A DNA stretch of 64,000 nucleotides from Paracoccaceae bacterium (GCA_902631295.1 CACOXV010000002.1:62001-126000), one strand, 5' to 3'. Shown: positions 9,268 through 18,952, counted from the stretch's first letter. Numbers and translations are program-made. The notes: a model not told the origin generated them from the letters alone.

Positions 9268-10080
9268 ATGATACCCATGATAAAGATACCGTTTTTAAAT
9301 AAATTGAATAAGCGAAAGATTGTATCGGTTGTTCGTCTTAATGGTCTTATTGCATCCGGGGCGCGTGGTGGTATTTCTGATAGAGCGCTTGCCCCAATAT
9401 TTGAGAAAGCTTTTCGGAAAGGAAATCCTAGCGCTGTCGCCTTCATTATAAACTCACCCGGTGGATCTCCTGTCCAGTCTTCTCTTGTTGGTGATAGAAT
9501 TAAACGCTTATCAGAAGAAACCGAAGTCCCTACTATCGCATTTGTTGAGGATGTGGCAGCATCTGGTGGTTATTGGATAGCATCAGCAGCGAATGAAATT
9601 TATGCAGACCACGCCTCTATTATAGGCTCAATTGGCGTGATATCCTCGGGATTTGGGTTACAGGAGTTGCTTGCGCGGTATGGAGTTGAACGCAGAGTTT
9701 ATACAGCAGGGAAATCTAAGTCGATGCTTGATCCTTTCAAAAAAGAAAAAGCGGAAGATGTTAAGAGGTTGAAGGGTATTCTATCGCAGCTACATGAAGT
9801 CTTTATAAATCACGTAAATGGAGCTCGTGCTGGAAAATTATCTACTGAACACGATTTGTTTACAGGAGAGATTTGGTTAGCGGCACAAGCAAAAGAACTT
9901 GGTTTAATTGACGGTATAGGGCATTTTGTTCCAGTCTTAAAAGAGCGGTTTGGTGAGAAAACACGCTTTAGGGAATACAGTCAAAAAAAATCTTTATCAC
10001 AGAGATTTGGAGTTAGTATTGCAAAGGATGCCATCAGCCTAGTTGAGGAAAAGGCAGAATTCGCAAAATATGGGCTTTAA
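9268..10080 (+). CDS. S49 family serine peptidase (SppA/SohB-like)
   Basis: This 270-residue protein of the short signal-peptide-peptidase A type has a ClpP-like fold with INSPGGSPVQ (oxyanion region), DVAASGGYW with nucleophile Ser99, and GKSKSMLDPF with general base Lys151. Such enzymes degrade cleaved signal peptides and membrane-associated fragments. No clear N-terminal membrane anchor is present, unlike many SppA proteins, so it may be peripheral. The start could be ATG 9268 or 9277; neither has a clear Shine-Dalgarno. A tiny membrane zinc-ribbon gene begins 3 bases after the stop. Confidence 0.88.
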   Translation: MIPMIKIPFLNKLNKRKIVSVVRLNGLIASGARGGISDRALAPIFEKAFRKGNPSAVAFIINSPGGSPVQSSLVGDRIKRLSEETEVPTIAFVEDVAASGGYWIASAANEIYADHASIIGSIGVISSGFGLQELLARYGVERRVYTAGKSKSMLDPFKKEKAEDVKRLKGILSQLHEVFINHVNGARAGKLSTEHDLFTGEIWLAAQAKELGLIDGIGHFVPVLKERFGEKTRFREYSQKKSLSQRFGVSIAKDAISLVEEKAEFAKYGL

Positions 10081-10083
10081 AAT

Positions 10084-10248
10084 ATGATATTAAAAATTGT
10101 AGTTCTTTTTTTAATTTTTATGGGTGTAATGGCCATGTTTGGCAAATTGCGAATACCAAAAGTAAAGCTTTTAAATTCTAAAAGATGTAATAAGTGTGGA
10201 AAATTTAAAATTGGCAAGGATTGTCAATGTTCTAAAAAATCTGGATAG
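10084..10248 (+). CDS. 54-residue membrane protein with C-terminal zinc ribbon
   Basis: This small ORF begins 3 bases after the S49 peptidase stop and ends 8 bases before the exchanger gene, so it fills an operon slot exactly. It starts MILKIVVLFLIFMGVMAMFG, a single hydrophobic segment (residues ~3-19). A basic linker and a cysteine cluster CNKCGKFKIGKDCQC (CxxC followed by CxC) follow, which suits one bound zinc ion. I recall similar short proteins at this place in other Rhodobacteraceae. Function is unknown; the topology suggests a membrane-tethered zinc knuckle facing the cytoplasm. Confidence 0.75.
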   Translation: MILKIVVLFLIFMGVMAMFGKLRIPKVKLLNSKRCNKCGKFKIGKDCQCSKKSG

Positions 10249-10256
10249 CTATAGCT

Positions 10257-11192
10257 ATGATCTGGCTTCAAGCACTACTCGGACTGATCGTTCTCTTAGT
10301 TGCCGGAGATATCCTCGTCCGCGGTGCGGTAAATTTTAGTCTAAGGATCAAAATTCCAGCCTTTATCGTTTCATTAACCGTCGTTGCTTTAGGTACATCA
10401 GCTCCCGAATTATTGGTAGCAATTAGAGCTACTCTTGATGATGCTCCGGGAATTGCTCTTGGAAATGTAGTAGGTTCAAATATCGCAAATGTTTTCCTTG
10501 TCTTAGGCATTCCTGCTTTAGTTGCCGGAATAAATACCAGTAACTGTAATACTGGAAAAAATTACTTGTTTATGATGGCTGCAACAATTGTTTTTCTATC
10601 TTTGGCATTTTTGGGTAACTTTTCAACTTCTGATGGAATTTTACTCCTCCTTTTTTTGGCCGTCTTTCTATTTTTTACTGCTAAGGATACCCTTAAAATG
10701 CAGCAGGAAAAACCCTCTTCGGAAGTGGATAATGCGGATCCAAACTTAGCTTTTTGGAAAATAATTCTTTTTCTGTCGGTGGGATTAATAGGCCTGCCAG
10801 TTGGTGCTGATATATTAATTGAAAATGCTTCATTGATAGCTAAATCTTATGGGCTCTCTGATGAGATAATTGGTTTAACACTTATTGCTTTAGGAACTTC
10901 TCTGCCGGAATTGGCAACAACATTGATGGCCGCAGTTCGAAGGCAAGCTGAAGTTGCACTTGGTAATGTTATTGGCTCAAACATATTCAATATACTTGCG
11001 ATTGTTGGTATAACAACGATTTTTGGGAATCTTCCGATTGCCCCCTCATTTTATAATTTTGATTTTTGGATAATGTTTGGAGCAGGTATCGTGTTGTTTC
11101 CATTTGTATTTATGCGTGCGAACATTACCCGGCTTTGGGGAGCCTTCTTGACGCTCACATATGCGAGCTATCTTTATATAACAATTCAATGA
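10257..11192 (+). CDS. Na+/Ca2+ exchanger family antiporter (YrbG-like)
   Basis: This 311-residue CaCA-superfamily protein has about ten transmembrane helices in two inverted repeats. Each half carries the ion-binding alpha repeat: ALGTSAPELL with GNVVGSNIANVFLVLG in the first, and ALGTSLPELATTL with GNVIGSNIFNILAIVG in the second; their acidic and Asn residues coordinate the cations. It should exchange Na+ (or H+) for Ca2+ across the inner membrane. It follows the zinc-ribbon gene by 8 bases and precedes an SDR gene by 15, so these may be co-transcribed. Confidence 0.93.
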   Translation: MIWLQALLGLIVLLVAGDILVRGAVNFSLRIKIPAFIVSLTVVALGTSAPELLVAIRATLDDAPGIALGNVVGSNIANVFLVLGIPALVAGINTSNCNTGKNYLFMMAATIVFLSLAFLGNFSTSDGILLLLFLAVFLFFTAKDTLKMQQEKPSSEVDNADPNLAFWKIILFLSVGLIGLPVGADILIENASLIAKSYGLSDEIIGLTLIALGTSLPELATTLMAAVRRQAEVALGNVIGSNIFNILAIVGITTIFGNLPIAPSFYNFDFWIMFGAGIVLFPFVFMRANITRLWGAFLTLTYASYLYITIQ

Positions 11193-11207
11193 AAGTGAAA
11201 TTTCTCA

Positions 11208-11984
11208 ATGCGTGCACTAGTTACTGGTGGGGCTAAAAGGTTAGGTCGTGAGATCTCACTCTATCTGGCAAACCGTGGATATGATGTGGCTATACACTAT
11301 AATAGTTCCGAAAATGAGGCACTTGATTTAGCCAAGGAAATAAATAGCCAAGGTCGTTTGTCTGAGTGCTTGAAATGCGATTTACTAATTGAGGATCAGG
11401 TTAATGCTTTAGTCCCATTGGCATCTGAGGCTCTTGGTGGTCCGATATCAATGCTGGTTAATAACGCTTCAATATTTGAACATGACAGTTTTGATGATGC
11501 CACCCGTGCTAGTTGGGATCGTCACATGGAAAGTAACTTAAGAGCTCCGTTTGTACTTACACAGGCATTCTCCAAGCAATCTCCTAGTCCAATTTTAGAC
11601 AAAAAAAAAGAGCCAATCTCACAAGGATTAGTACTTAATATGATTGATCAGAGGGTTAAGAAGTTAACACCAGATTTTGCAAGCTATACAATTGCAAAGA
11701 TGGGCTTATGGGCCATGACGCAAACTGCTGCCAGGGCTCTTGCTCCTGGTATTAGGGTGAATGCAATTGGTCCTGGACCTACTCTGATCGGTGCACGCCA
11801 AAAAGAGTATCACTTTGATGGACAAAGAAAAAATACTGTTTTAGAGCGCGGGGCTAATCCAGAAGATATAACTTCTGCTGTCGGTTATTTCATTGATGCT
11901 AGAAGCGTTACTGGGCAGCTTTTATGCGTTGATGGTGGTCAGCACCTAGGCTGGAAAACGCCGGATATTCAAGGTGTTGAGTAG
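11208..11984 (+). CDS. Short-chain dehydrogenase/reductase (pteridine reductase/FolM-like)
   Basis: This 258-residue SDR has the Rossmann motif VTGGAKRLGREI at the N-terminus, NNAS in place of the usual NNAG, the catalytic YxxxK (YTIAK), and an Arg/Asn-rich RVNAIGPGPTL segment. The AKRLG variant of the cofactor motif is typical of pteridine reductases and FolM-type dihydromonapterin reductases, so an NADPH-dependent role in folate or pterin metabolism is plausible but not proven. Length is normal. Confidence 0.82.
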   Translation: MRALVTGGAKRLGREISLYLANRGYDVAIHYNSSENEALDLAKEINSQGRLSECLKCDLLIEDQVNALVPLASEALGGPISMLVNNASIFEHDSFDDATRASWDRHMESNLRAPFVLTQAFSKQSPSPILDKKKEPISQGLVLNMIDQRVKKLTPDFASYTIAKMGLWAMTQTAARALAPGIRVNAIGPGPTLIGARQKEYHFDGQRKNTVLERGANPEDITSAVGYFIDARSVTGQLLCVDGGQHLGWKTPDIQGVE

Positions 11985-12295
11985 TTTACAACTTTATTGA
12001 GGCTGATAGTTTTACACTGTGGCGATAAAAATAGAGTACTCTCTTGTAAAAATGTAATACTTTCAGTTATTTGCTTGAGGAGTAAAAAAAAAATATAATA
12101 AAAACAATAGGTTAATATTTTGCCTAAATTTTAAGCAAACTAGCGAAGCACCCAAAATATAACAAAAAATTCCTATTTTGGAAAAGTTATCTTCAGGTTT
12201 ATCCACAGGAGTAGTGGAAATGTTTCCTCTTGAATATTTGGTGCTATCATTGCAGCAATTAGAGAATCATCCTACCAAGTTAAAATCTACCTAAA
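11985..12295. other. Intergenic AT-rich region with one DnaA-box-like 9-mer
   Basis: This 311-base gap precedes uvrC. About 12070-12175 is very A/T-rich with long A runs. A perfect TTATCCACA, the classical DnaA box, lies at 12199-12207, but it is single. The same 9-mer also occurs inside coding sequence elsewhere in the window, so chance is enough to explain it. No ORF, tRNA or clear terminator seen. Confidence 0.5.
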
Positions 12296-14155
12296 ATGAA
12301 CCTTTCGCAACGACTTTCTGGCTATGAGTTAATACACTCTTACTTAAAAACCTTAGATAGTTCTTCAGGTGTTTATCGTATGCTTGATAAGCAAAAGAGG
12401 GTACTTTATGTCGGGAAGGCTCGAAATCTAAAGAATAGAGTTTCGAACTATTCGCGTTATTCACCCAGTCACTCATCTAGAATTACTCGAATGATTTCTG
12501 AGACTAGGTCTATGATGTTTTTAACGACCATTACAGAAACTGAGGCACTTCTGCTTGAACAAAATCTGATTAAACAATTGAAACCTAAATACAATGTTCT
12601 GCTTAGGGATGATAAATCATTTCCATATATTTTCATGTCTAACGAACATGAATTTCCAAGACTAGAAAAGCACCGCGGCGCAAAAAATAAAACTGGTCGT
12701 TATTATGGCCCATTTGCGAGCGCTGGAGCAGTCAATAGAACATTAAATACTTTGCAAAAGGTTTTTTTACTGCGTTCTTGTAGTGACAAAGAAGTTGAGG
12801 CTGGTGATAGACCTTGCTTAAACTACCACTTAAAGCGTTGCTCAGGTCCATGTGGTAGCAAAATCAATAAAAAAGATTACCAGCTGCTGGTAAATGCTGC
12901 AGATGACTTTCTAACGGGTAAATCTAACAAGGTTCAGGAAACGCTTTCATTACAGATGAAGCAGGCCTCTGAGGAAATGGAATTTGAACTTGCGGCTTCG
13001 CTACGTGACCGTATTCGTGCGCTAGCGCAAGTACAGAGCAATCAAGGTATAAATCCTAGAACAGTTTCAGAGGCGGATGTAATTTCACTCCATCTTGATG
13101 CGGGTCAAGCTTGTGTTCAAGTTTTCTTCATCCGTGCAAATCAAAATTGGGGCAATGTCGATTTTTATCCCCGCGTAAGCTCGGATATGTCTCATGACGA
13201 GGTACTCGAAGCATTCATGGGTCAATTTTATTCAACGAAAGATCCTGCTAGACTAATTATATTATCTCATGACATGGAAAATCTTAATCTTATGAAAGAC
13301 CTGCTAACTGAAAAATTAGGTCGTAAGGTGGAGATAGCCGTACCGCAACGGGGTGAACGCTTCGATTTGATGGTCAGTGCTTTGCGAAATGCTAAAGAAA
13401 GTTTAGCACGAAAATTGGCAAATACAGTTTCTCAGCAGAAATTGTTAAACGGATTAGCCGCAGCTTTCAGTTTGGCAATTCCACCAAAAAGAATTGAGGT
13501 TTATGATAATTCCCATATTCAAGGTGAATTTGCTGTAGGCGCAATGATTGCGTCTGGACCTGAGGGTTTGATGAAAAATAGTTATCGAAAATTTAATATT
13601 ATTGGCGAAAACTTAACGCAGGGTGATGACTTTGGAATGATGAAAGAAGTTCTTTCTCGACGTTTCAAGCGTTTGTTGAAAGAAGACCCTGACAGGACAG
13701 AAGAGCAATGGCCAGATCTGCTGTTGATTGACGGTGGCGCCGGTCATGTCTCGGCTGTTTCTGAGATTATGAAGGATTTAGGAATAGAAGATATTGCGAT
13801 GGTTGGCGTTGCAAAAGGTGTAGACAGGAATCATGGAAAAGAAGAATTTCATATCGTTGGGCGGCGTCCTTTTGCACTCAGAAAAAATGACCCAGTGTTA
13901 TATTTTGTGCAACGCTTGCGTGATGAAGCACACCGCTTTGCGATTGGCACACATAGGGCTAAGCGTTCTAAAGCTATTTCTGCTTCTCCGTTGGATGAGA
14001 TCCCAGGAGTTGGGTCATCTCGTAAAAGATCACTTCTAGTGCATTTTGGATCGGCCAAAGGTGTCAAACGCGCGCATTTATCTGATTTAAAGTCAGTCGA
14101 TGGTATCTCATCTGCTTTGGCGGAACGTATTTACAATTATTTTAACGAAAGCTAA
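12296..14155 (+). CDS. uvrC: UvrABC excinuclease subunit C
   Basis: This 619-residue nucleotide excision repair nuclease makes the 3' and 5' incisions around bulky lesions. In order it has: an N-terminal GIY-YIG nuclease (SSGVYRMLDKQKRVLYVGKA), a Cys-rich cluster (RPCLNYHLKRCSGPCG), a UVR helix pair near residues 205-240 that contacts UvrB, an RNase-H-like endonuclease domain (EVYDNSHIQG and LLIDGGAGH carry the acidic residues), and C-terminal helix-hairpin-helix motifs (IPGVGSSRKRSLL). The end overlaps the convergent P1 peptidase gene by 14 bases. Confidence 0.97.
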   Translation: MNLSQRLSGYELIHSYLKTLDSSSGVYRMLDKQKRVLYVGKARNLKNRVSNYSRYSPSHSSRITRMISETRSMMFLTTITETEALLLEQNLIKQLKPKYNVLLRDDKSFPYIFMSNEHEFPRLEKHRGAKNKTGRYYGPFASAGAVNRTLNTLQKVFLLRSCSDKEVEAGDRPCLNYHLKRCSGPCGSKINKKDYQLLVNAADDFLTGKSNKVQETLSLQMKQASEEMEFELAASLRDRIRALAQVQSNQGINPRTVSEADVISLHLDAGQACVQVFFIRANQNWGNVDFYPRVSSDMSHDEVLEAFMGQFYSTKDPARLIILSHDMENLNLMKDLLTEKLGRKVEIAVPQRGERFDLMVSALRNAKESLARKLANTVSQQKLLNGLAAAFSLAIPPKRIEVYDNSHIQGEFAVGAMIASGPEGLMKNSYRKFNIIGENLTQGDDFGMMKEVLSRRFKRLLKEDPDRTEEQWPDLLLIDGGAGHVSAVSEIMKDLGIEDIAMVGVAKGVDRNHGKEEFHIVGRRPFALRKNDPVLYFVQRLRDEAHRFAIGTHRAKRSKAISASPLDEIPGVGSSRKRSLLVHFGSAKGVKRAHLSDLKSVDGISSALAERIYNYFNES

Positions 14156-15164
14156 ATTTTTGGTACTTATCTTGGAAACAGTTCAAGGTATCATTCGCCT
14201 TCGAAGAAGCATGGTATATTGCACGAGCTATCGCTCTAGACATTGTAACACTAGATAAATGACAAAGCTCAGCAAAATCCTCATTGGAATGGGCTGTTTC
14301 TATTTCGTCCGTGCTGACAGCAAAGATCAGATCTCCATCATAAGGTAAGTGGGATGGCATTATTGCTCTAGAAAAACCGTCATGTGCTGAGGTTGCAATA
14401 CGCTTTGCTTCAGACTTGGTAATCCTAGCATTAGTGGCAACAATACCTATTGTTGAGTTAGCCCCCTCTTTAATCGAGTTTACCTTACTATATTTTAGCA
14501 TAGAACCTGGGATGGCATTCACAGGAGTTCCATACCCACCAAACTCATTTTCAAGTTCAAAAGGAGCGGCCCAAAATTTCCCTGAGATTGGATCAACCAC
14601 ATTTCCCATTGCATTAACGACGACTAAAGCGCCAACTATTGTTCCGTTACTTAATATTGTGGACGCTGACCCTAATCCACCTTTCAACTGGCCGGTTGTG
14701 GCTCCATAGCCCGCTCCATAGCTCCCTAAATGAAAATTTTCTGCTGCATTTTCAATCGCTTTTCTGCCTAATTTCGGATATGGGTTTTCATCCCAGTTTT
14801 TATTTCCACCATTGCGTAAATCAAAGATAATTGCGGTAGGAGCTATCGGTACATTGATGGGGCCCATAGCAAAGCCTTCGCCTCTCTCGCGTAAATATTC
14901 CATTACTCCGTTAGTCGCGTCCAAGCCAAAGGCAGATCCTCCTGAAAGGACAACAGCATTAATCCCGTGCACTGTTTTGTCTGGTTCGAGCAAATCTGTC
15001 TCTCTAGTGCCTGGTGCACCTCCCATCACGCAATATGATGCTGTCATTGGGCTTGAGCTCGTCAAAATGCTTACACCTGATTTAAGAATATGCTCCTCTG
15101 AATTTCCAACAAGTAATCCTGGCACATCGGTGATTAAGTTTCTGGGACCTGATTTCAAGGTCAT
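14142..15164 (-). CDS. P1 (DmpA/NylC-type) self-processing aminopeptidase or amidohydrolase
   Basis: This 340-residue member of the P1/DmpA family has the signatures ITDVPGLLVG at the N-terminus, SGGSAFGLDATNG, and GANSTIGIVATNA. In this family the precursor cuts itself and the new N-terminal Ser/Thr becomes the nucleophile; by position that would be Asn236-Ser237 here. Relatives cut N-terminal D-amino acids, beta-amino acids or omega-amino acid (nylon) oligomers. No signal peptide is seen, so it should act in the cytoplasm on imported substrate. It is the last gene of a seven-gene minus-strand operon with an oligopeptide importer, and its start overlaps the SDR stop (ATGA). Confidence 0.85.
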   Translation of the reverse strand: MTLKSGPRNLITDVPGLLVGNSEEHILKSGVSILTSSSPMTASYCVMGGAPGTRETDLLEPDKTVHGINAVVLSGGSAFGLDATNGVMEYLRERGEGFAMGPINVPIAPTAIIFDLRNGGNKNWDENPYPKLGRKAIENAAENFHLGSYGAGYGATTGQLKGGLGSASTILSNGTIVGALVVVNAMGNVVDPISGKFWAAPFELENEFGGYGTPVNAIPGSMLKYSKVNSIKEGANSTIGIVATNARITKSEAKRIATSAHDGFSRAIMPSHLPYDGDLIFAVSTDEIETAHSNEDFAELCHLSSVTMSRAIARAIYHASSKANDTLNCFQDKYQKFSFR

Positions 15165-15907
15165 ATGCAGCGCCCTCCATCAACCTCTAGGCAAACGCCA
15201 GTTATCATTGATGCTTCATTAGAGCAAAGAAAACAGGCGGCATTTCCCATATCCTCCGAGGTTGAAAATCTTCCAATTGGTATAGTTGCGAGAAATTTAG
15301 ATCGCATAATGGGAGTATCTTCCCCCATGAAGGTAGCTAACAGTGGGGTCTCGCCTGCCACAGGGTTAATTGCATTTACCCTAATGCCATGAGGAGCTAA
15401 TTCAATAGCCATGGTTTTTGTTGCTGTATTCATCCACCCTTTAGACGCATTATACCAATTTAAGTTCGGTCGAGGTGAAACGCCTGCGGTGGAAGCAACA
15501 TTTAAAAAAACACCAGACTTTTTCTTTTTCATATCTGGAACAAACGAGCGGGCCATTAGGTAAACAGATTTACAATTCACTAAAAATACCCTGTCGAAAT
15601 CGCCCTCTTCAATATTTTCTAAAGTATCAGGTGTATGGGTAATTCCTGCGTTATTTATAATGATGTCGGGTATGCCGAAATGCGATAGAGAAAAATCTTT
15701 CAACTTAGTTACAGACTCATTCTTTGAAACGTCGACTGGAAATGAATGAGCGTGCTCACCAAGATCTATAGCTGTTTTATTCGCCATTTTTTCATTGATG
15801 TCTGCAACAATTACCTCAGCGCCCTCTTGAATAAATTTTTTTGCAATGCCGGCACCAAATCCAGAGGCAGCTCCAGTGATTATTGCTTTTTTGTTTTCTA
15901 ACCTCAT
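15161..15907 (-). CDS. Short-chain dehydrogenase/reductase (FabG-like)
   Basis: This 248-residue classical SDR has the cofactor motif TGAASGFGAGIA, Asp after the second strand (VIVADIN, favouring NAD(H)), NNAG, the catalytic Ser in NVASTAG, and YNASK for the Tyr/Lys pair. It lies between the aldehyde dehydrogenase (10 bases upstream) and the P1 peptidase (4-base overlap) in the peptide-uptake operon. It may oxidise a hydroxyl on a released product before or after the dehydrogenase; the substrate cannot be read from sequence. Confidence 0.87.
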   Translation of the reverse strand: MRLENKKAIITGAASGFGAGIAKKFIQEGAEVIVADINEKMANKTAIDLGEHAHSFPVDVSKNESVTKLKDFSLSHFGIPDIIINNAGITHTPDTLENIEEGDFDRVFLVNCKSVYLMARSFVPDMKKKKSGVFLNVASTAGVSPRPNLNWYNASKGWMNTATKTMAIELAPHGIRVNAINPVAGETPLLATFMGEDTPIMRSKFLATIPIGRFSTSEDMGNAACFLCSNEASMITGVCLEVDGGRCI

Positions 15908-15916
15908 CTAAATTTC

Positions 15917-17353
15917 CTAACCATGATAATGGGCTACGGTTTTAAGTGTTGTAAATCCAAACATCGCCTCGAACCCCTTTTCACGTCCATGACCTGATAA
16001 GCCGCGTCCGCCGAATGGAAGTTCTACACCTCCTCCGGCGCCATAGTTATTAATGAACACTTGACCAGACCTTAACCTCTGAGCCATTCTCATTTGTCGT
16101 GATCCATCTTGAGTCCAAACTGAAGCAACTAAGCCAAAGCCAGTGCCATTTGCAATCTCAATTGCATGATCTTCATCTTCGAAAGGTATAATAATCTGGA
16201 CTGGTCCAAATATTTCATTTTGGGCCAAACTGTGATCGGGAGGGACGTCTACAAAGAGATGTGGTAAACAGTAAAAGCCATCATTATTTATGTCAGCATT
16301 GAATTTGCCTTTGGCTGCCAATTCTAGATCTGTGCCTTGTCGAATATAGTCTGAAACGATTTCATGCTGTTTTTTTGAAATCAAAGGCCCAATATCTAAA
16401 TCATCCATTGCTGATCCAACCAGAAGCATTTTATATTTTGCAGTCATCATAGATACGACTTTTGCATAATTTCCTCTCTGTACTAGTATGCGGCTTGAAG
16501 CTGAACAGGTTTGTCCCGCGTTTTGGATCCCTGCATTAACCAAGAACGGCAATGCTGCATCTAGGTCTGCATCATTAAATACAATTTGGGGAGATTTTCC
16601 TCCAAGTTCTAAAGTTACCGGAACAACATTTTGTGCAGCCGATTGTTGAATCTTAATACCGGTAGATACTGATCCGGTGAAGCTTATATGATCTATACCG
16701 CTGTGTTGGCTAAGGTGTGCGCCTGTATCTCCTGAACCCGTTACAATATTTAAAACCCCATCGGGGAGACCAGCTTCTCTTGTTAAAGCCCCAAAGGCAA
16801 GTGCAGTAAGGCAGGCTTCTTCAGCGGGTTTTAGAATGCATGTATTCCCAGTTGCAAGGGCTGCTCCCACAGATCGTCCAATGATTTGCATTGGGTAGTT
16901 CCATGGAATTATATGCGCGCATACCCCATGGGGCTCTCGTAAAGTGTAAACTGTATAATCTTGAAGGTATGGTATCGTATCACCATGAAGTTTATCCGCG
17001 GCACCAGCATAAAATTCCATATAACGAGCTAAGGCCTTAACGTCTGCTCTAGCTTGCTTGAGTGGCTTGCCAACATCAGTGGCTTCCAAGCGTGCAAGCA
17101 AGTCAATATTTTCCTCGATTAAACGCCCAAGTTTGGTTAAAATACTACTTCGTTCCCGAGCAGTTATATTGTTCCAAGTATTCTCGAGAGTATCTCTGGC
17201 TACTCTGACTGCGTCATTTATATGATCATTACCTGCTGCAGACACTTGTCCAATGATATCTCCAGTTGATGGGTTAATAAGATCTAATTCCACATCGGAG
17301 CAGACCCACTCCCCATTTATTAAGAAGTGTTTATTTGGAAAATCTATAGTCAT
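15917..17353 (-). CDS. NAD(P)-dependent aldehyde dehydrogenase
   Basis: This 478-residue aldehyde dehydrogenase oxidises an aldehyde to the carboxylic acid. Visible motifs are the Asn-bearing IIPWNYP, the nucleotide-binding FTGSVSTG, LELGGKSP with general base Glu249, and GQTCSASSR with nucleophile Cys283. Overall features resemble the betaine-aldehyde/gamma-aminobutyraldehyde group. It is the fifth gene of the importer operon, 15 bases after the ABC ATPase, which suggests the imported compound yields an aldehyde or amino-aldehyde. Confidence 0.92.
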   Translation of the reverse strand: MTIDFPNKHFLINGEWVCSDVELDLINPSTGDIIGQVSAAGNDHINDAVRVARDTLENTWNNITARERSSILTKLGRLIEENIDLLARLEATDVGKPLKQARADVKALARYMEFYAGAADKLHGDTIPYLQDYTVYTLREPHGVCAHIIPWNYPMQIIGRSVGAALATGNTCILKPAEEACLTALAFGALTREAGLPDGVLNIVTGSGDTGAHLSQHSGIDHISFTGSVSTGIKIQQSAAQNVVPVTLELGGKSPQIVFNDADLDAALPFLVNAGIQNAGQTCSASSRILVQRGNYAKVVSMMTAKYKMLLVGSAMDDLDIGPLISKKQHEIVSDYIRQGTDLELAAKGKFNADINNDGFYCLPHLFVDVPPDHSLAQNEIFGPVQIIIPFEDEDHAIEIANGTGFGLVASVWTQDGSRQMRMAQRLRSGQVFINNYGAGGGVELPFGGRGLSGHGREKGFEAMFGFTTLKTVAHYHG

Positions 17354-17368
17354 AATTTATCCTTTTTA

Positions 17369-18952
17369 TTAAGCATGCAAAAATTTGGGAAATTTTGGTG
17401 CAGCATTAATAAGCGATAGAGTATACTCATTTTTTGGATCACGCAAAATATGCTTAGTTTGTCCTCTTTCAACAATTTTTCCGTTCTTCATAACTAGGCA
17501 GTTCTCAGTGATATTTTCGATTACAGTGAGATCATGACTTATAAACAAATATGATAGTCCATAGCGTTCAGTTAAATTTGAAATTAGTTTTAAAATTTGG
17601 GTTCGGATTGATACATCTAGGGCAGAGACGGCTTCGTCAAAAATTATAAGTTTAGGTTTAATTACAAGTGCTCGGGCTATTGCTATGCGCTGTCTCTGAC
17701 CGCCTGAGAATTCATGTATATACTTCTCTATGCTTTCTGAAGATAGCCCAACTTCTTTAAGCATTTTTCGGGCAATAATTCTTTGTTCAATTTCGGAAGG
17801 AGCTTTCCTCCCTAATGTAAAAAAAGGTTCTGTTATCAAACGTCCAATTTTTTGCCGGGGGTTGAAAGATCCATAGGGGTCTTGAAAAACCACTTGTATA
17901 TTTTTTTTAAAACTATTGGCGTATTTGGACACTTCCTGACCGTCAAATTTAATGTGGCCGGAGCTGGCTGATTGCAATCCTAGAATAGTTCGCGTCAAAG
18001 TTGATTTTCCGCAGCCAGACTCCCCAACCAACCCTAAGCGTTCTCCTTTTCTGATATTGAGTGAGACATTACTGACGGCTTCTACAGATTTACCTTTTGA
18101 AAAAATTCCTCTTTCATGAGACATGTAGTTAACCGATACAGAACGTACTTCTAGCAGTTTTTCTTTACTGGTATTTGTCGCTTTAAAACTAAATTGTTCG
18201 CTGGATGCTGCAAATAATTTTTTTGTGTATGGGTGAGAAAGATCTCTGAAAACCTTTTTAGGCCGCCCTTGATCAACTAAAATACCCTCTTTCATGAGGA
18301 GTAAGTAATTAGAAATATTTGCAACAATGGCCAAATCGTGCGTAATGAGAATGATGCTTATACCATCTTTCTCAGCAAATTCCTGTATCAGTTTTAGGAT
18401 TTTTGATTGTGTTGTTACATCTAAAGCAGTTGTTGGTTCATCTGCTATTAGAATGCTCGGTTCCAAGCAAATGGCCATAGCAATGACAACACGCTGACGC
18501 TGGCCTCCCGACAATTGATGGGGGAAGCGTGAAGGATCTATGCCATTCAATCCAACCCGATCCATCGCTTTACGAACACGATCTTTTAATTCGTTCGGGG
18601 CACAAGCTTTATGTTGAATTAATGTCTCAGAAATTTGTTTTCCTATGCTTTGAACAGGATTTAGAGCCGTCATTGGTTCTTGAAAAACCATACTTATCTT
18701 TTTACCCCTCAGCTTGCAAAAGTTAGATTCTGATATTTTATTAAGGTCCTTTCCTTCAAAGTTAATTATACCTTCTTTTTTTGAACCGTGCGGTAAGAGA
18801 CCCATTAGAGCTAAAGCAGAAATTGATTTTCCAGAGCCACTTTCTCCAGTAAGAGCCAGAATTTCACCAGCTCCAAGATTGAAAGAAACATTTTTAATTA
18901 TGGGTTGCTCGTGAATAGAGACAGAAAGATTTTTTACGGACAGAAGCGTCAT
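17369..18952 (-). CDS. Dipeptide/oligopeptide ABC importer, fused double ATPase
   Basis: This 527-residue protein carries two complete ABC ATPase domains in tandem, equivalent to OppD plus OppF. Domain 1 has GESGSGKS, LSGGQRQR and LIADEPTTALD. Domain 2 has GESGCGKSTL, FSGGQRQR and IIFDEAVSALD. Fused forms such as GsiA and YejF are common in peptide/glutathione importers. It energises the two permeases encoded directly upstream; its start overlaps the OppC-like stop by 4 bases. Both domains look active. Confidence 0.93.
   Translation of the reverse strand: MTLLSVKNLSVSIHEQPIIKNVSFNLGAGEILALTGESGSGKSISALALMGLLPHGSKKEGIINFEGKDLNKISESNFCKLRGKKISMVFQEPMTALNPVQSIGKQISETLIQHKACAPNELKDRVRKAMDRVGLNGIDPSRFPHQLSGGQRQRVVIAMAICLEPSILIADEPTTALDVTTQSKILKLIQEFAEKDGISIILITHDLAIVANISNYLLLMKEGILVDQGRPKKVFRDLSHPYTKKLFAASSEQFSFKATNTSKEKLLEVRSVSVNYMSHERGIFSKGKSVEAVSNVSLNIRKGERLGLVGESGCGKSTLTRTILGLQSASSGHIKFDGQEVSKYANSFKKNIQVVFQDPYGSFNPRQKIGRLITEPFFTLGRKAPSEIEQRIIARKMLKEVGLSSESIEKYIHEFSGGQRQRIAIARALVIKPKLIIFDEAVSALDVSIRTQILKLISNLTERYGLSYLFISHDLTVIENITENCLVMKNGKIVERGQTKHILRDPKNEYTLSLINAAPKFPKFLHA

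Noticed and set aside
11985-12295. A replication origin, from the AT-rich stretch and TTATCCACA at 12199-12207
   Set aside because: Only one box is present, and the same 9-mer occurs inside coding sequence near 2297 and 46277. There is no box cluster and no origin-type gene order.
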